The translations under genes and the position numbers were made by a program. Shown here piece by piece: positions 23,892 to 36,502 of a DNA stretch of 51,003 nucleotides; the stretch's first letter is position 1, and each line of letters starts with the position of its first letter. The notes under the pieces were generated by a model. The model was not told the origin of the DNA and did no database searches. It worked only from the letters and a program-made list of their open reading frames with translations. The stretch is from Gnetum montanum (taxonomy: Eukaryota; Streptophyta; Gnetopsida; Gnetales; Gnetaceae), in NCBI GenBank assembly GCA_015680685.1, contig MNCI01014738.1, positions 366,448-417,450 on the forward strand, read 5' to 3'.

Positions 23892-24751
23892 TAATGAGCG
23901 ACAAGGTACCTCTACGCCAAACCATACGAATCAAAAGTGTTCATGTGCGATTCAGTCAAATTTTGGAGACTATAATTACTAAGTGCACTAGAGCTCTAGA
24001 GCTAAATGGTGTGTGCATGTTGTTTGTTCGTTGTCTTCCCAATCCCACTTGTGGAATGCAATTGTATGGTTAAGTGTAACTGAGGCATATGATTTTTATT
24101 ATTTTGTGTTTTTATGGAATTACTCACCTGGAACAAGAATAAAAGTAAGAGTGATTAAAAGTAAGAGTGATTAATTGCTAAGTAAACTATAGTCTAATCT
24201 AGCCTAACACAAGTAACCGTTCCCACTTCCCAGACACATCCTAAACTTTGTGCAAACACAGCTGGGCTTGTTAAACGCTAATTATTTCTAAGCTACCAAG
24301 CATCACACATATGCTCAAAGGGGTCGTGCTTATGTAATTTAATGATTTGATTAATTGATCAAAATTAATTGCTACATAAATAACATTAATGTAATTGCAT
24401 GAAATATAAATGCATAAGAAAGAAAATCTCAAGAGCTACAAGGAATGGATCAAAGAGCTCATCATTGCTAACACAATGCTATGCTCAAGTACATCAATGC
24501 TTGAATAAAGATCTGTTCATAGTTAGACCTCCTACTGTGGGCACTTGGAAAATATTCGAACTTTCAACTGGACAAACTGTAAGAGTTTCGCTACTTGGCT
24601 ACTAAAAACTTACTCCCAATTATGTGCCTAGGTGCCATATTTATAGACTTGGGAGTAACCTTGCAATATCGAATGTATGATATCACATCTTGGGCCATGA
24701 TATCATGTAGCTGATATCGTGTACTTGATATCATAGCCATCCCAATATTGG
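23892..24751 (-). repeat. 5' LTR of element C, truncated in U3
   Basis: It is collinear with 14674-15500 but stops at CCAATATTGGA, before the TGATAAAT terminus, and continues as gag sequence. It holds the R/U5 blocks, the TATAAATATGG box near 24640 and most of the GATATC array. The truncation point has a 5-bp overlap (TTGGA, 24748-24752) with gag. Confidence 0.8.
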
Positions 24752-25635
24752 AATCCTCACAACCTTTGCAATATTTAACATGCCCCGAGTAGCAAGTAGA
24801 GATTCATCAAGGCCATGATGATGGTGCCTATAATGTTCCCTACTAGCCCTTCTTTCTTGATGATGGGCCTCTCAGGATTTCCCACGTATTCGGTCACAAC
24901 TGTCCCAATGATCCCTTCTGTTATTCTAGTCTTGTCAATCACCTCCATTATGGTTATTTCATCTACAGCAATGATTTGAACCTGATGAAGAAGAAGATGA
25001 TGATAATGAAGAGGAAGAAGAAGGGGAACTTGCTCCATGCTAACGCCAATCATCCTTCCTTTGATGCTTGCGACCACGATCGCAATCATGATCTTCTTTG
25101 CTCCCCTTTTCTTGACTTGCTTCTCCAAATCCATTTTTTTCATTGGATCTATTTTAACTAGAACCAGGATTATGGATTGTGGATTGTACATTCTAATTGA
25201 GGGCTCCTTGAACAAATTCAAAGAGAGGAGAATCACTAAAGAAGTGATCTCCTTCATCAATTGGGCCAAGCAGAGGTGGAAAAATGTTTGACCTCTTATC
25301 CTTCATAAGCTCATTTTGATGCTCTAGCTATCGATCCCTTAATTTTTGTGCTTCAGCGGGATGATAATTCCTTGAGTCGAGATCTTGCTCTCGTATTCTC
25401 CATGGAGATGTTGAAGCTCATGCCATGTGAGCATTAGCTAGAGCATTACTGGAATAGATCAATTAGGTGGCAACACAATGTTGCCTTCCATATCACACCA
25501 CCGCATAAGTTCATCATGATATAAGATGAAGGTAAAGTCTAGTACATACTCATCAAGATGAGCATACACCACCCGGTATTGTTGAGGTACTTGAATTACC
25601 CTAGGCAGAGATGGGCTCCTATGAGAAGAAGACAT
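24752..25635 (-). pseudogene. Gag N-terminal fragment of element D
   Basis: A near-duplicate of C gag 22855-23734: it begins MSSSHRSPSLP (ATG ending at 25635), keeps the RVVYAHLDEYVLDFTF block and a Glu/Asp/Lys-rich run, and ends where element C reads GIPTR. It is joined there to the truncated LTR. It represents a second element whose interior after this point was deleted. Confidence 0.8.
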
Positions 25636-25773
25636 TTTATGTTAATGAATAGTATGCAATTAAGATTTAATTTAATGATAATAAATTTTTTTTTCGTAGG
25701 ATTTGAATCTTAGGGTTCGAACAATGAGGTTAGTAAATTTCACTAGGCTTAGATAGTGCACAAAGAACTACAG

Positions 25774-25792
25774 TCCCTAGTAATAACACCAA
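25774..25792 (-). other. Degenerate primer-binding site of element D
   Basis: The minus strand TTGGTGTTATTACTAGGGA next to the LTR is the tRNA-Asp type with several C-to-T and G-to-A changes. Confidence 0.6.
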
Positions 25793-26664
25793 TGATGAGC
25801 AACAAGGTACCCCTATGCCCATCCATACAAATCACAAGCATTCACATGCAATCTAGTTGAATTTCATAGACTACAATTAATAAGTGCTCTAGAGCTAAAT
25901 AATGTGTTTCCATGTTGTTCATTTTTTGTCTTCCCAATCCCACTTGTGGAATGTAATTGTATGGTTAAGTGTGACTGAGGCATAAGATTTTTATTATTTT
26001 GTTTTTTTATGGAATTACTCATCTAGAACAAGAATAAGAGTAAGAGCAATTAATTTCTAAGTAAACTATAGTCTAATCTAGCCTAACACAAGTAATTGTT
26101 CCCACTTCTCAAACACATCCTGAACTTTGTGCAAACATTGCTGGGCTATCAAACGCTAGTCATTTCTGAGATACCAAGTGTTACACGTATGCTTGAAGGG
26201 GTCATGCTTGTGTAATTTAACCATTTTCTTAATTGATCAAAATTAATTACTACATAAATTACATTAATTTAAATTACATGAAATAACAATATGTAAATGC
26301 AAAAGAAAGAAAATCTCAAGTGCTGCAAGGAATGGATCAAAGAGTTTGTCTTTATTGCCAACACAATGGTGTGCTCAGGTACATCAATGCTTGAATAAAG
26401 ATCTGTTCACACTTAGACCTCCTACTATGGGCACTTGGAAAATATTCTAACTTTCAAATGAATAAACTACAAGAGTTTCGCTACTTGACTACCAAAAACT
26501 TACCCCCAATTGTGCACCTGGGCAATGTATTTATAAACCCAGAAGTAACCCTACGATATCAAATGTATGATATCACATCTTGGGCCATGATATCGCATCT
26601 CGATATCATGTACCTGATATCGTGGCCACTCTGATATCGAGGTGATGAAAAACATGATTTATCA
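25793..26664 (-). repeat. 5' LTR of element D
   Basis: In plus coordinates it starts TGATGAGCAACAAGGTACCCC and ends CATGATTTATCA, matching the 3' LTR of C (CACAATTTATCA) in type and length (872 bp). It has a TATTTATAAACCC box region near 26525 and five or more GATATC/ATATCG motifs at 26555-26640. CCTAG follows and does not match ATTTC at the other end of the composite. Confidence 0.85.
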
Positions 26665-28190
26665 CCTAGTTCCAATTAGTTGGTCTAGTAATTGTTCATA
26701 ATGTGTTATTCAACTTGCCACTTACTATCCCTACATATGTCTAAATATCTTTAAGTTAGAGACTTTTGGTACATATGTCATAGGTGTGTTTAGAGTTTTT
26801 GACACTTCTATAAACAATCACCTTGCTGCTGTTTCCTGCCCCTGTGTTGCATCATCAAAACTATTGCCCCCTAATCCTCCTCCAAGTGCACTAAGAAAGT
26901 AGCGACATTCCTAGAGATTTCTAGAAATTGCTGCTATTGCAAGAGGAATAGCATTACCTCTTTAGCACTATAATTCGATCTTGTGGGAAACTACATTCTT
27001 TGGATCAAAAAGATTGGTTCACCTTCCACCATCTAGCTAACTAGTCTAGCCACTTCATTCAAGTGATTCATTGTGAGCCAGTACCTAGATGGATCACCAT
27101 CACTCATTCCTGCTTGTTGCGTTTTCTCACTCAAGAGACATTTTTGAAATTTGTGCAACAGTTGAGAAGTTGCAATGATATCTGACACTATTTGCTAACT
27201 GGATGGTGGAGGTGGTGGTTGCTACTCCTTTTCTTGGATGACTTTTATAGGGACTTTTTCCTTCATCATCTTCATCTAGTTAGTAGATGGAGCACATTGG
27301 ACATCATCATTTATATAGCGGATTATTCCTTCCCTTTGACATAGTTTTCTGATGAGGCATCAAAAGGGGAACATCTTCCTTTCACGTTCATTCTCCTTGA
27401 AGCACTTTTCTATCTTAAGATAGATTAGCTATGGAAGGTTGATAGTGAACCTACTACTTAATTTGGCACACACACAAGTAGAGAAGGTAGTGATCTTGCT
27501 TGGCCTTACCATTAGATTAAGGTGAAAGGTCGTAATCCTATAGTAGATTCTCTCCACCGATGTAAGCACATCAAACTCCTTATGTTCGATACCATAACAC
27601 CATTGTATCCATTCTTTCTTGATGTTGGGATCTACCTATATTGGAATCTCAGTGAGATGTACCTTGATTTTCAACAATCCGAGTGCCTCTAAAATGGCCT
27701 ACACTGAGTAGGATACTAAAATGTCCTTGATCTTCATCATTGAACTGGCTTACCTATTATTCCAAAATAAGAACATCTCTCCCATGTACCACTCCCCACT
27801 AGAAGTGATGATGGGCCACATGGGAGATCTCTTTAATTAACCTTGTACCTCTTAAGGTGCTTACTCTAAGAAAGAGTCAAAATTAAACTCTTGGAGCACC
27901 ATTTTTTGAACCTCATTTGATTTGATTTGCTTGAGGCAAGCTTCTATCAAGGTCACCTCAAGGTTTTCTTATGGAGTTGGTGACTCATCCTAGTGGGATT
28001 TCTTTGTCACTACTACTTATTCTAGAATCTGATGGATAGATTCCATTTTGGATTTCTTCCTAAGAGGTCCTATAGCATGGGTTGTTGCTTATTATTCTTG
28101 GGCTTGTTCTTGGCCCCTTCTTGTTCATGGTCATTTATCCTGTCACTATGATGGTTCTCCTTCTTGTTTATGCTTCCCCTTTGGTACCAA
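26665..28190 (-). pseudogene. ORF2 (env-position ORF) of element E
   Basis: Starts on the minus strand at TTG (28190-28188) immediately after an acceptor AG, where N has ATG. Homology to N ORF2 runs in order: FNFDSFLE then LKRSPMW then GEWYMGEM (N: LNFGPLAKF, LKRSPVW, SKWYFEEI); KDILVSYSV then AILEALGLLKIK (N: EILVDFSTKAILEVLNLL); RIYYRITTFHL (N: RIYFKIGTYHLF); and PF-stop-CLIRKLCQREGIIRYINDD (N: PFPYLIRKLCRCARTLGYTND). The spacing suggests a protein domain conserved between elements. Its function is unknown; Athila elements carry an ORF of undetermined role here, sometimes called env-like. Many stops are present. Confidence 0.65.
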
Positions 28191-28220
28191 CTGTGGAAAC
28201 AAAACATCCAATGATTAGTA
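28191..28220 (-). promoter_or_regulatory. Intron 3' end before ORF2 of element E
   Basis: The minus strand has TACTAAT at 28214-28220, then GTTTTGTTTCCACAG with the AG at 28191-28192, a good pyrimidine-rich acceptor immediately before the ORF2 start. Confidence 0.55.
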
Positions 28221-30110
28221 TATATAATGTGTAACCTATAATGTTTTAATACCTCATCTCATTAATTAGTTACACTTAGGCTAATGTTGGACCATGGTAG
28301 ATTGGTTATTTTATTATTATTTTATTAATTTTTAAGTTAAAAGTGTTATCAGAGCTAGTTAGATGGGTTTAATTTTTGTAATTTGATGTTTTCATGTTGG
28401 TTTCTTTGTTAAAACTTTGTGGGAGTTAGAAACATTTAGAAACTTTTTCTATCAAAAATTTAGGTTTGTGGCCCCCATGACTAAGAGCTTACCTCTAGTA
28501 GCTATAAGGTCAAAGAATGGAGTGCTTTGGACAAATAGTTAGAAAGATATGGCTTCTGAAAGGTTCTAGGCTTTGAAAACTACAAAAACTCCTCTATCAA
28601 AAAGTGTGGATGCATATGTATATACTATTTTTGTGCTACGTTGATGGGGTCTCATATATGTGATCTCGTATATGTAGGAGGTCCGTTGATGGGTACCTGT
28701 TTACAAAAGATGTAAACAAAATTTTTCAACTTGAATTTCTCAAAAAATACACGGATATTTTTTATGAAAGTGGGATCCATGGAGTCCTAGAAAAGCCAAT
28801 AATTTGATGGAACCATCGAAGAGAATTTTTAAAAGCTCAAAAATTGAAAAATTAGGTGGAGAATATGTTCATTGAAAAAATTGCCTTAAGGAGCACACAA
28901 TTGGATGCATCAAATGGGGTGCATGAAGGTTTGGATTGTAGGAATGTCTAAGGATAAGGTACTTAACTAACCCAACCAAGAGATATGCAAGTAGGTCCTC
29001 CCCATCATAGGCACATGCCCTTTTTCCCTTGCATAACCTCAACCTAAGGAGTCTATGGGCTCCATAGGTGATTACTTTTTATGAAAGTTAAGGATCAAAA
29101 CCTAGAAGAATCCACTAAGAATTCAGGCATGTCAAACCAAGACATCTAACAAGGACATGGACATTGGTAATGAGGTGAGTCATGGAAAGCATAGATGGAT
29201 GAGAGAGAAAGTGGAATGGAGTTCCCGATTAAGGTCACATAAATTCCCTCATGAATTTTATGGTTAAATGACTTAATAAAATATATCCTTAGTCCAATCC
29301 AAAACCAACCATGTTCATTGATTTCCCATCATCACTCTAAGATCAGTCCACCCCCTTGAGACACAAGAGTGCTCCCATAGATTAATCACCATTCCTTATA
29401 GAGAAGAAAAGAAAAGAAAGAAGTGAGAAAGAGTCTTAGTTAGAGGGGACCTTCTAGCATGGTTAACATGTCTTTCTAATCTAATCACCAATGCTTGTAG
29501 CCCATTATTCTGTCTAAGGGGTGTGCTTTGAATTCCCATCATCATCATTTTTTAATTTATTTTTTTAATTTTATGTTCTTGTTTTTGTTGTTTATGTTTA
29601 CTTTTTTTTTCTTTGGATGGAAACCAAACTATGCAAAGACTTATTTGAATTTCTATTATTTGTCAACACAAAATGGTAAGAAATCCATGAAAACACTCAT
29701 GCACCCAAGTAAGTAGAAGGCCACAAAGAGTATTCAGCCCCCTTGAAGTCACACCCTATTCAAACCCTTCAATCCTTTACAAGTCCAGAAACTACCAAGG
29801 TCACAAGTTCTTTTAAAGTTTTACTTAATGAAAAAGGACCTCATACTTTCAAAATAAAGAAAACCATGGAGTTTGTATATGGATAGATGTCATTGACTCA
29901 CTGCCTATTCCATGAAAAAGAAACTATGTCTTAGTTATTAGTATCAAAATTCAAAAATAGAAATTAGACATTCGCAATAAAAAATAAAAGGTACAAACCA
30001 CCATTAACAATAGCTATAGCACCACTATGTCCTATTAAAACAAAGCACTTTATTAGTAGAAATTTAGAAAATCACACCCAAAACAAAGGAAATTATACAA
30101 GAAAGTGTAA
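28221..30110 (-). other. Inter-ORF region of element E
   Basis: Non-coding; it shares blocks with 15900-17500 of C. It contains the promoter-like module at 28612-28700 listed separately, plus T-rich runs near 29560-29610. Confidence 0.5.
28612..28700 (-). promoter_or_regulatory. Internal copy of E's U3 promoter-like module
   Basis: The plus strand GTGCTACGTTGATGG at 28633-28647 matches GTGCCACGTTGATGG at 46475-46489 in E's own LTR U3 at 14 of 15 bases. A second CGTTGATGGGTAC lies near 28685. On the minus strand a TATATAC box follows at about 28615-28628. It lies about 400 bp upstream of the ORF2 start. Confidence 0.4.
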
Positions 30111-30115
30111 AATAT

Positions 30116-31490
30116 TTAAGACAAATCAAACATAGTAATGATGATGTAAAACAAAAAGTAGTGTAACATAGGAAGAAAGTATAAAACAAAAAGGTGTAAA
30201 ATAAACAAAGTATAAAACAAAAATGTGTAAAACAAAACAAAACATAGAAAAACTGAAGAGCCATGTAAATGATTAGCACAAATGACCATCTCCCCCATGA
30301 CTAAGTTGAAAGGAGGAGATCCGAAATATTGAGCAATGTTGTCCATCTGATGAGGTATTCATTGCACTGGCTTACTTGGGCTCGTGGAAAGGTATTATTT
30401 GTTGAATGTTGATCAACTATTTCTTAGTTGGGCTTTCAAGTTTGCAAATTATCATGGTCCCAGAAGGAAAGGTTTCATCAATTATATAAATCCCCTCCCA
30501 TAATGCTTGAAATTTAGTTCATTGTGAAACATGTGTGAGGTTCTAGTAAAGGACCTTATCTCCTGGTTGAATCTAACTTTCCTTATTCTTAGGTCATGTC
30601 ATTACTTGTTGAATGCCTTGTGTAGTTCATTCAAGAATACAACCACTAATCGATTTTCCTTTAGCATGTTAAGGTTGATCAATTATTCTCTTTTGCTAGA
30701 CTCAAGTCAAGATCCAAGTCCTAGGCTATTGAAAGTGTACGGAGCTCAAATTGAATGAGAAGTGTTGATAGTTTCCTGTACACCAGCTCATAGGGAGAGT
30801 ATACTATAGAAAGTTTCCATGTTGAGTGGTAGGCCTAGAGGGCATCATTGAGTTTTGTGCTCTAGTCTCTCCTATATTTGCTAATAATTCTCATTAAGAT
30901 ATTTGTGATCTCCTTATTAGTAACCTTTGCTTGACCATTGGCTTGGGGGTGGTAGGATATTGTTAATTTATGTTCAACTCCTAAGTATTGCATGAGCTTG
31001 CAAAATGTGATGCTTGTGAAAAGGGTTCCATTGTTAAAAATCAATGCATATGCCACCACAAACTTGTTTACAATATGTTATTGAAAAAATTGAGCAACAG
31101 TGGATGATGTATAGTTGATGATGACTGCTGCTTCTAGCCATTTAGTACAAGAGCCAACGGTGATGATAATGTATGTCTTTCCATTGGACATGGGTCTGAT
31201 GGGACCCATGAAGTCTATGCTCCATATGTTGAAAGGTTCTAGTGGTTAGATCCACTGTTAAGGTTCCTCCATTCGCATGATCATCCCATCATCTTGTTAA
31301 CAACATTCACAAGATCAGACAAATTGATGGACATCCCTAAAGATTATTGACTAATAGTACCCTACCATTAGGATTTAAATGGCCATGCATCTCCCTACAT
31401 AGTGGCCTCCACAAGGACCCTCATGAGCATCTTGGAGCTTGCGCAGTTGATTAGTATCAAGAACACACCAATGAACCAAGCCATCAACAT
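30116..31490 (-). pseudogene. Integrase of element E
   Basis: Minus strand. A degraded zinc-binding region lies at 31270-31490. The core at 30862-31260 includes MVAYALIFNNGT, where C has LISDNGT: the second catalytic Asp is now Asn. It then reads [16 protein letters not shown] with the Glu kept. The C-terminal domain at 30300-30780 includes blocks parallel to C. The Asp-to-Asn change plus stops make it inactive. Confidence 0.8.
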
Positions 31491-31679
31491 ACACCTTGTA
31501 AAGGTGTTCATTAATTTCCATGAAGCGCTTGGCTTGGGAAGAAATTTTTGTTTCTTTCTATGGTCTAGAACTTATGGCATCTCCTGAGTGAGAAGATGAG
31601 GATGCTATCATATCATTTTGGTTCATCAAGAAATTGATCAGAGAGAGTTGGCTCTCCTCCTCTTTGTTATCCTATATTA

Positions 31680-32960
31680 ACCAAGATAGATGGTCAGTGA
31701 TCATATTCTCACTCCCCTTTTGATCTACCATCATAAGATCGAATTCTTACAAGATCACCAACCATTGTATGACACAAGGGCTCACCGTTAGCTTGTTCAT
31801 CAAGAAGTGGATGGCACTATGATCAGTGTGTACAAACACTTTATATCCAAGCACATAGTGCCTAAAATTTTCCAAAGCATACACCACTGACATTAGTTCT
31901 TTCTCAATGTGATGTAATTACGCTATGCACCCACAATGCTTTATCTTGCATAGTGGATGTGATATGAACATTTCTAATCATCTAACTACATCAACATGAC
32001 TCCCAAAGTATAATTTGATGTAACCATCATGATATGAAATAGTCTGGTCTAGTCTGGTACTCGTAGAATTGGAGTTTCTACAAGTTTCTCCCTTCAACTA
32101 TTAGAATGCATTTTCACATTCCTTGGTCCAAACAAATGGAGCATCTTTCTTTTTTAACTCGACCAACAGTTTTGTGATCTTAGAGAAATTTTCTATGAAT
32201 CGCTAGTAATAACCAATGTGTCCAAGGAATGACCAGACATCTTTAACTATTTCTACTTGACAAGTTATTCCTTGGATGACCCTTATCTTTTTAGGATCTA
32301 CCTTGATCCCTACTTGTGAGATTCTATGCCCTAAGACTATGCCCTCTTAAACCATTAGATGGCTCTTTTGCTAATTGATCCACAAGTTTGTCTCCACACA
32401 TCTTTTTAATACTTGCTCAAGGCAGTCCAAGGCTTGCTCGAATGTAGTGCCATAAGTGGAAAAGTCATCCATGAAGACTTCCACCCCGCTACCAATTTGT
32501 TTCTTAAAGATGCTCAAGACCAAGTGTTGGAATTTGGCATGAGCATTGCATAGATCAAAAGGCATCTTTTGATATGAAAAAAAAAATCCCCCAAGGACTT
32601 GTGAATGTAGTTTTGGCCTCATCTTTTGGTGTAATTTGAATTTGGTTATAGCTGTTATAACCATCTAGAAAGCTATAATAGTAATGCCTAGAAATGCTAT
32701 CCAACACTTGATTGAAAAATGACAATGAAAAATGATCTTTGAAAGTTGCCATATTTAGTAGCCTAAAATTAATATGAGCTCACCAGTTGCCATCTTCCTT
32801 TGGCATAATCACAAGTGGGTTGATGATTTCCTCCTTGACAAGTTATTTTATTTCCTCCTTGATGATTTCCTTTAATTTGGGATTCAACCACTATTGTGGC
32901 TACTTCCTTAGCTTCATGGATGGATCAGTATAAACATGATGCTAGCATATTCATGGATCA
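31680..32960 (-). pseudogene. Reverse transcriptase and RNase H of element E
   Basis: Minus strand. The RT palm contains YNQIQITPKDEAKTTFTSPW, then KMPFDLCNAHAKFQ, then GSGVEVFMDDFSTYGTTFEQ, with the MDD codons at 32463-32471. LDCLEQVLKRCVETNLW follows. RNase H lies below about 32100 (FTLIMTD-type region not clear, then a YKVFVHTDHSAIHFL-like block near 31810-31860). The frame is intact over 32371-32664, the longest clean RT stretch in the window. Confidence 0.85.
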
Positions 32961-33289
32961 ATCCCAATGAGTTCAGGATATGACCAAGCAAAGGTTGTTA
33001 GCCATCTATTAACCACTTTCAACAGTTCTCTTTTTGTTTAGGAGCAAGTTTAGCATTAATTATAATTGGCTTTTCATTTTTCATAAATGCATATTCTAGG
33101 CTAGTAATTAGAGTTTTTAACTCTAGGGGCTCTTGTTTAAAATTTTCAGGGATTTCCAACTCTCCCTAATAAGTATCATCATTTTCATCATCAGAGAGTT
33201 TGTGATGAACTTGCCTCAATTCATCCATGCCTATGACATAGGTGCATGTTAGGCTCTTAGTAAATTTCATGAAAATTGTGCTGCTCTCA

Positions 33290-33850
33290 GAATTAGCTAT
33301 TAGCTACTAGGTGACCTCTTGTTTTGTGTCTGCTACATACAAGCACCTTTGAATATTTTCCTCATTTGCACACTGCTTGCATGTGGAAATGGATGCTCTT
33401 TTCACGTAGTTGCACCCTGTATTATTGTACACAATGCATGGAACTCGTTTCTTCTTGATCTTTACAAATGTATTTTTCCTGGAAATTTCCAGGGAAAGAC
33501 CTTTAATGTTCATTCTTACATCAATAATACTTAGTCATTCCCTTTTCATAATGATTGGAAAATCCCATTTACAATTCTCAACTTTGATTATTACGAAATC
33601 AGCGAGATAAGATCACCCATAAATAGTGGTCACAATATCTTCTACTAGTTTCAATGGAACAATGATGGACCGGTCTGCCAATTCTAATATGATATTGCTC
33701 TTCTAAAGAGGCGATAGATTCTAAGTAATTAACATCTCATGGGAATTCAAATTAATACCAAAATCTGAATTGAGAAGAGCTTTACATGGTTCATTCCTAG
33801 CAATCTACAAATAGATAAGGGGACTTCCAGGATTGGTTAATTTCTTGGAA
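33290..33850 (-). pseudogene. Protease region of element E, active site lost
   Basis: Minus strand. The stretch aligned with C's PCKALLDSGSS reads PCKALLNSDFGINL near 33758-33800, so the catalytic Asp of D-S-G is replaced by Asn. Downstream, the LSLEISRKNTFVKIKKKRVP block at 33420-33510 matches C's LSLDISKENEFGKIKKKRVP. Confidence 0.7.
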
Positions 33851-34129
33851 AGGTTGCTAGCTTGAATCCAATTAGACATGTCATGAGTTTACATAATAGT
33901 GTGGATCTTGGGAGGCATTTGGTTTGAAGGTCTCTTGATTTGATGATTTGTAGAGGATGAGGAAGGAGCAGGGTGATCAACCGCATGAGTTTGTGAGGAC
34001 TTAGAAAGGTTGTTGGATCAAAAGAATGGTCATTTACAAGATGTAGGTTCTAAACCACTTGATTAATTAACTAGTTGTAGATTAACAACCCCTGTAGAAT
34101 TATGTTGTTGTGGCTAAGCTAGAAGCTCA

Positions 34130-36341
34130 CCCTGCATGGATGGAGTAGGCAGTATCTATCTTAAGGGTAGAGGAACAAGTGTAGGCACGTGAGGAGGGTA
34201 TGGATGAAATATGGAATTCCCCTAGGATTTGGAAAATGAGTTTGGTGATATTCAAGAGGGTGGTAGTGATGCTAAAAAGGAGAAATGTAATAGGAAGGGT
34301 CACATGGAGATAGGGGTTGTTGAACATAGTACCCATATGCATCTAGCTACCTGTAAGGGTACTACTACTATAGTGGTGGCATCCCCCACAACTGTGGTTG
34401 CTACCATTACTAATACTGCTCATATGGTTGTGGTGGAGTCTTACTTGGATAATAAGGTTGTTGCTGGTGGAACTGCCTAGGATTTCCTTGAGGATAAGAT
34501 AATCTTCTATGTGTTTATCTTTTTGATAGTCATGGATTCAAAGCATACACCCTAGATTCTTGTCAGTGTGATACAATAGGATAACATCCCTTAGGATGTT
34601 CGTAGTGGTAGATTTCACACCCATCATCATCATCTAATTTAGTCTCCATAACTTTTTCTACTACAACAACTTTACCCTTGCCCCTTTGGTAGGCATGTTC
34701 AGCTTCTTTCCACCTTCTACAATCATGATGGCTACTCTGCTTTCTTAATTCTTCTACAATTTTTAGAGTAGTTTGGAATTTTTCATACAATGAATCACAC
34801 ATTTTAACTACATTAGATGAAATTTCAAACATAAATTTTTGAATTGGCAAGGTCTTTTGTTACATCACCTCATCAAGAGATGACTCCTTCTCACTATCAC
34901 AAATGCAGACCTCCTTCTTTCTAATGGAAGGATCCCTATTATATTCTTCTACACTTTCATGTTTCCTCAACTCTCCTTCTTCTTTTGCTACCTGCTCAAT
35001 CAGCCTTTGTATTTTATGGGCTCTTAATTTTGACAATATTCTTTGGACATAGACCCCAAGGATCCTTCATGATTCTGAGTGAAGCCCATCTATGATGTGG
35101 CAAAGTTGAATACTTTGAGAATAATCATGGCTAGGGCATTAGTGTAATAATGAATAATATCTACCCATTGTGGCATCCAAGGGTTCATGTGTTCCTTATT
35201 TCCATCCTTGGATTTGCCTTCATAGGTTATACACTCTGGAGTATGTCTAATACTTGTCATTAAATAGTTCTAGCATTGTACTCCATGAATGAATTGATTC
35301 TAGTTCTAGAGACTGGTACTAGCTTTCTGTTTCCTTCATGAGTGTTTTGGGAAATAGCTTGAGATGTTACCAATCATTTTAAATATTAAGTAAGGAACAA
35401 GCATTGTGAAAGGCTTATAGATGCATTTGAGAATTTGAGTTATATCTTCCCTCAAATCTGTGGATATTGTTCATGTTTAGCTGCTTAATTCAACTATCTT
35501 TCAGATGCCTAGTAGGAATTCTAATAGCCTCTACGATGTTGAGCATATTTTGAGTGGCCAATAGAGGTTCATTGTCATGATCTTCATGACATCTATGATG
35601 TTTTCTGCATTCCTTCATTCATGGTAGTCTCTAAAATTAGCATTATTATCTTCACACCTGTAGTTTTTTTCAGATTCGGAGAAGGAAGTTGATCTAGATG
35701 AATAGGGAGGAGAACTATCACCATCATGGTGTCTACTACTTCCTCTTCATTTTTCATGACCATGATCCTTAGAGTGATTATCATTATGCTTATCTAAGTT
35801 TCTGCTTCAACTCCCTTTCTTAGACCTCCCACGACTATGGGACTCACTGTTACCAGAACTTGGATTGTTGATCTCTAATTTAGGATTTGGGTTTAGCTCC
35901 CCTTAACCAGAGTCAAGAGGTGGAGAACCTACATGTTGAGAATCATTAGAAAGAGGTTCCTCATTATCATTTTGATTTAGTAGGAACAAGGGGTTAGTGA
36001 ACCATTTCCCCTTCATGGCTTTGCAACACTTTTCCTATTGTTAATCTCATTTGAGTTATGTTTCAATGGGATGGTAGTCTCAAAAGTCACAATCTTCCAC
36101 AATGTACTCTCCATGAAGCTCCTTAATGTCCAACCTTGTAAGAGTTTGGAGTAGCATCCTGGGAATAGATTAGTCAGATGGCAATACAACATTCCCATCA
36201 ATGTCTCACCACCACATTTGTTCATCTTGATGGAGGACATAAGTGAAATTGGGTACAATCTCATCAAGATGAGTGTACATCACTCCACATTCTTGTGGTG
36301 CTATTGACTTAGAATCGTCTCGTCCGTGAGAAGAAGAACAT
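34130..36341 (-). pseudogene. Gag of element E
   Basis: Minus strand, with the start ATG at 36339-36341 homologous to those of C and D. The N-terminal block reads PQECGVMYTHLDE and then VLHQDEQMWW. The core around 35200-35530 is badly broken. The best frame is 34563-34850, with a charged coil (ERRK/E-rich) and CEIYHYEHPKGCYPIVSH, the CCHC knuckle with its second Cys changed to Tyr. A Tyr/Pro/His-rich tail follows. Confidence 0.75.
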
Positions 36342-36483
36342 ATTTTTGTTAGAAATAGTTTCTCAGTGTGCTTATAGTATAGTTTCGATTAATTATTATG
36401 ATTTAACTTTGTTAGGTTCATTTCAATGATGTTGAGTAATTTTCACTAATTCTAGATTGATAGCATACAATAATAGCTAAGAA

Positions 36484-36502
36484 TCCCTAGCAATGGTGCC
36501 AA
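36484..36502 (-). other. Primer-binding site of element E
   Basis: The minus strand TTGGCACCATTGCTAGGGA abuts the LTR end TCATCA. It is the tRNA-Asp type with transitions. Confidence 0.75.

Noticed and set aside
25793-26664. This LTR as the 3' LTR of element E
   Set aside because: Its U3 is of the GATATC type and matches C, while E's 5' LTR has the other U3 type; no polypurine tract lies at 26665. The true 3' end of E appears to be missing.
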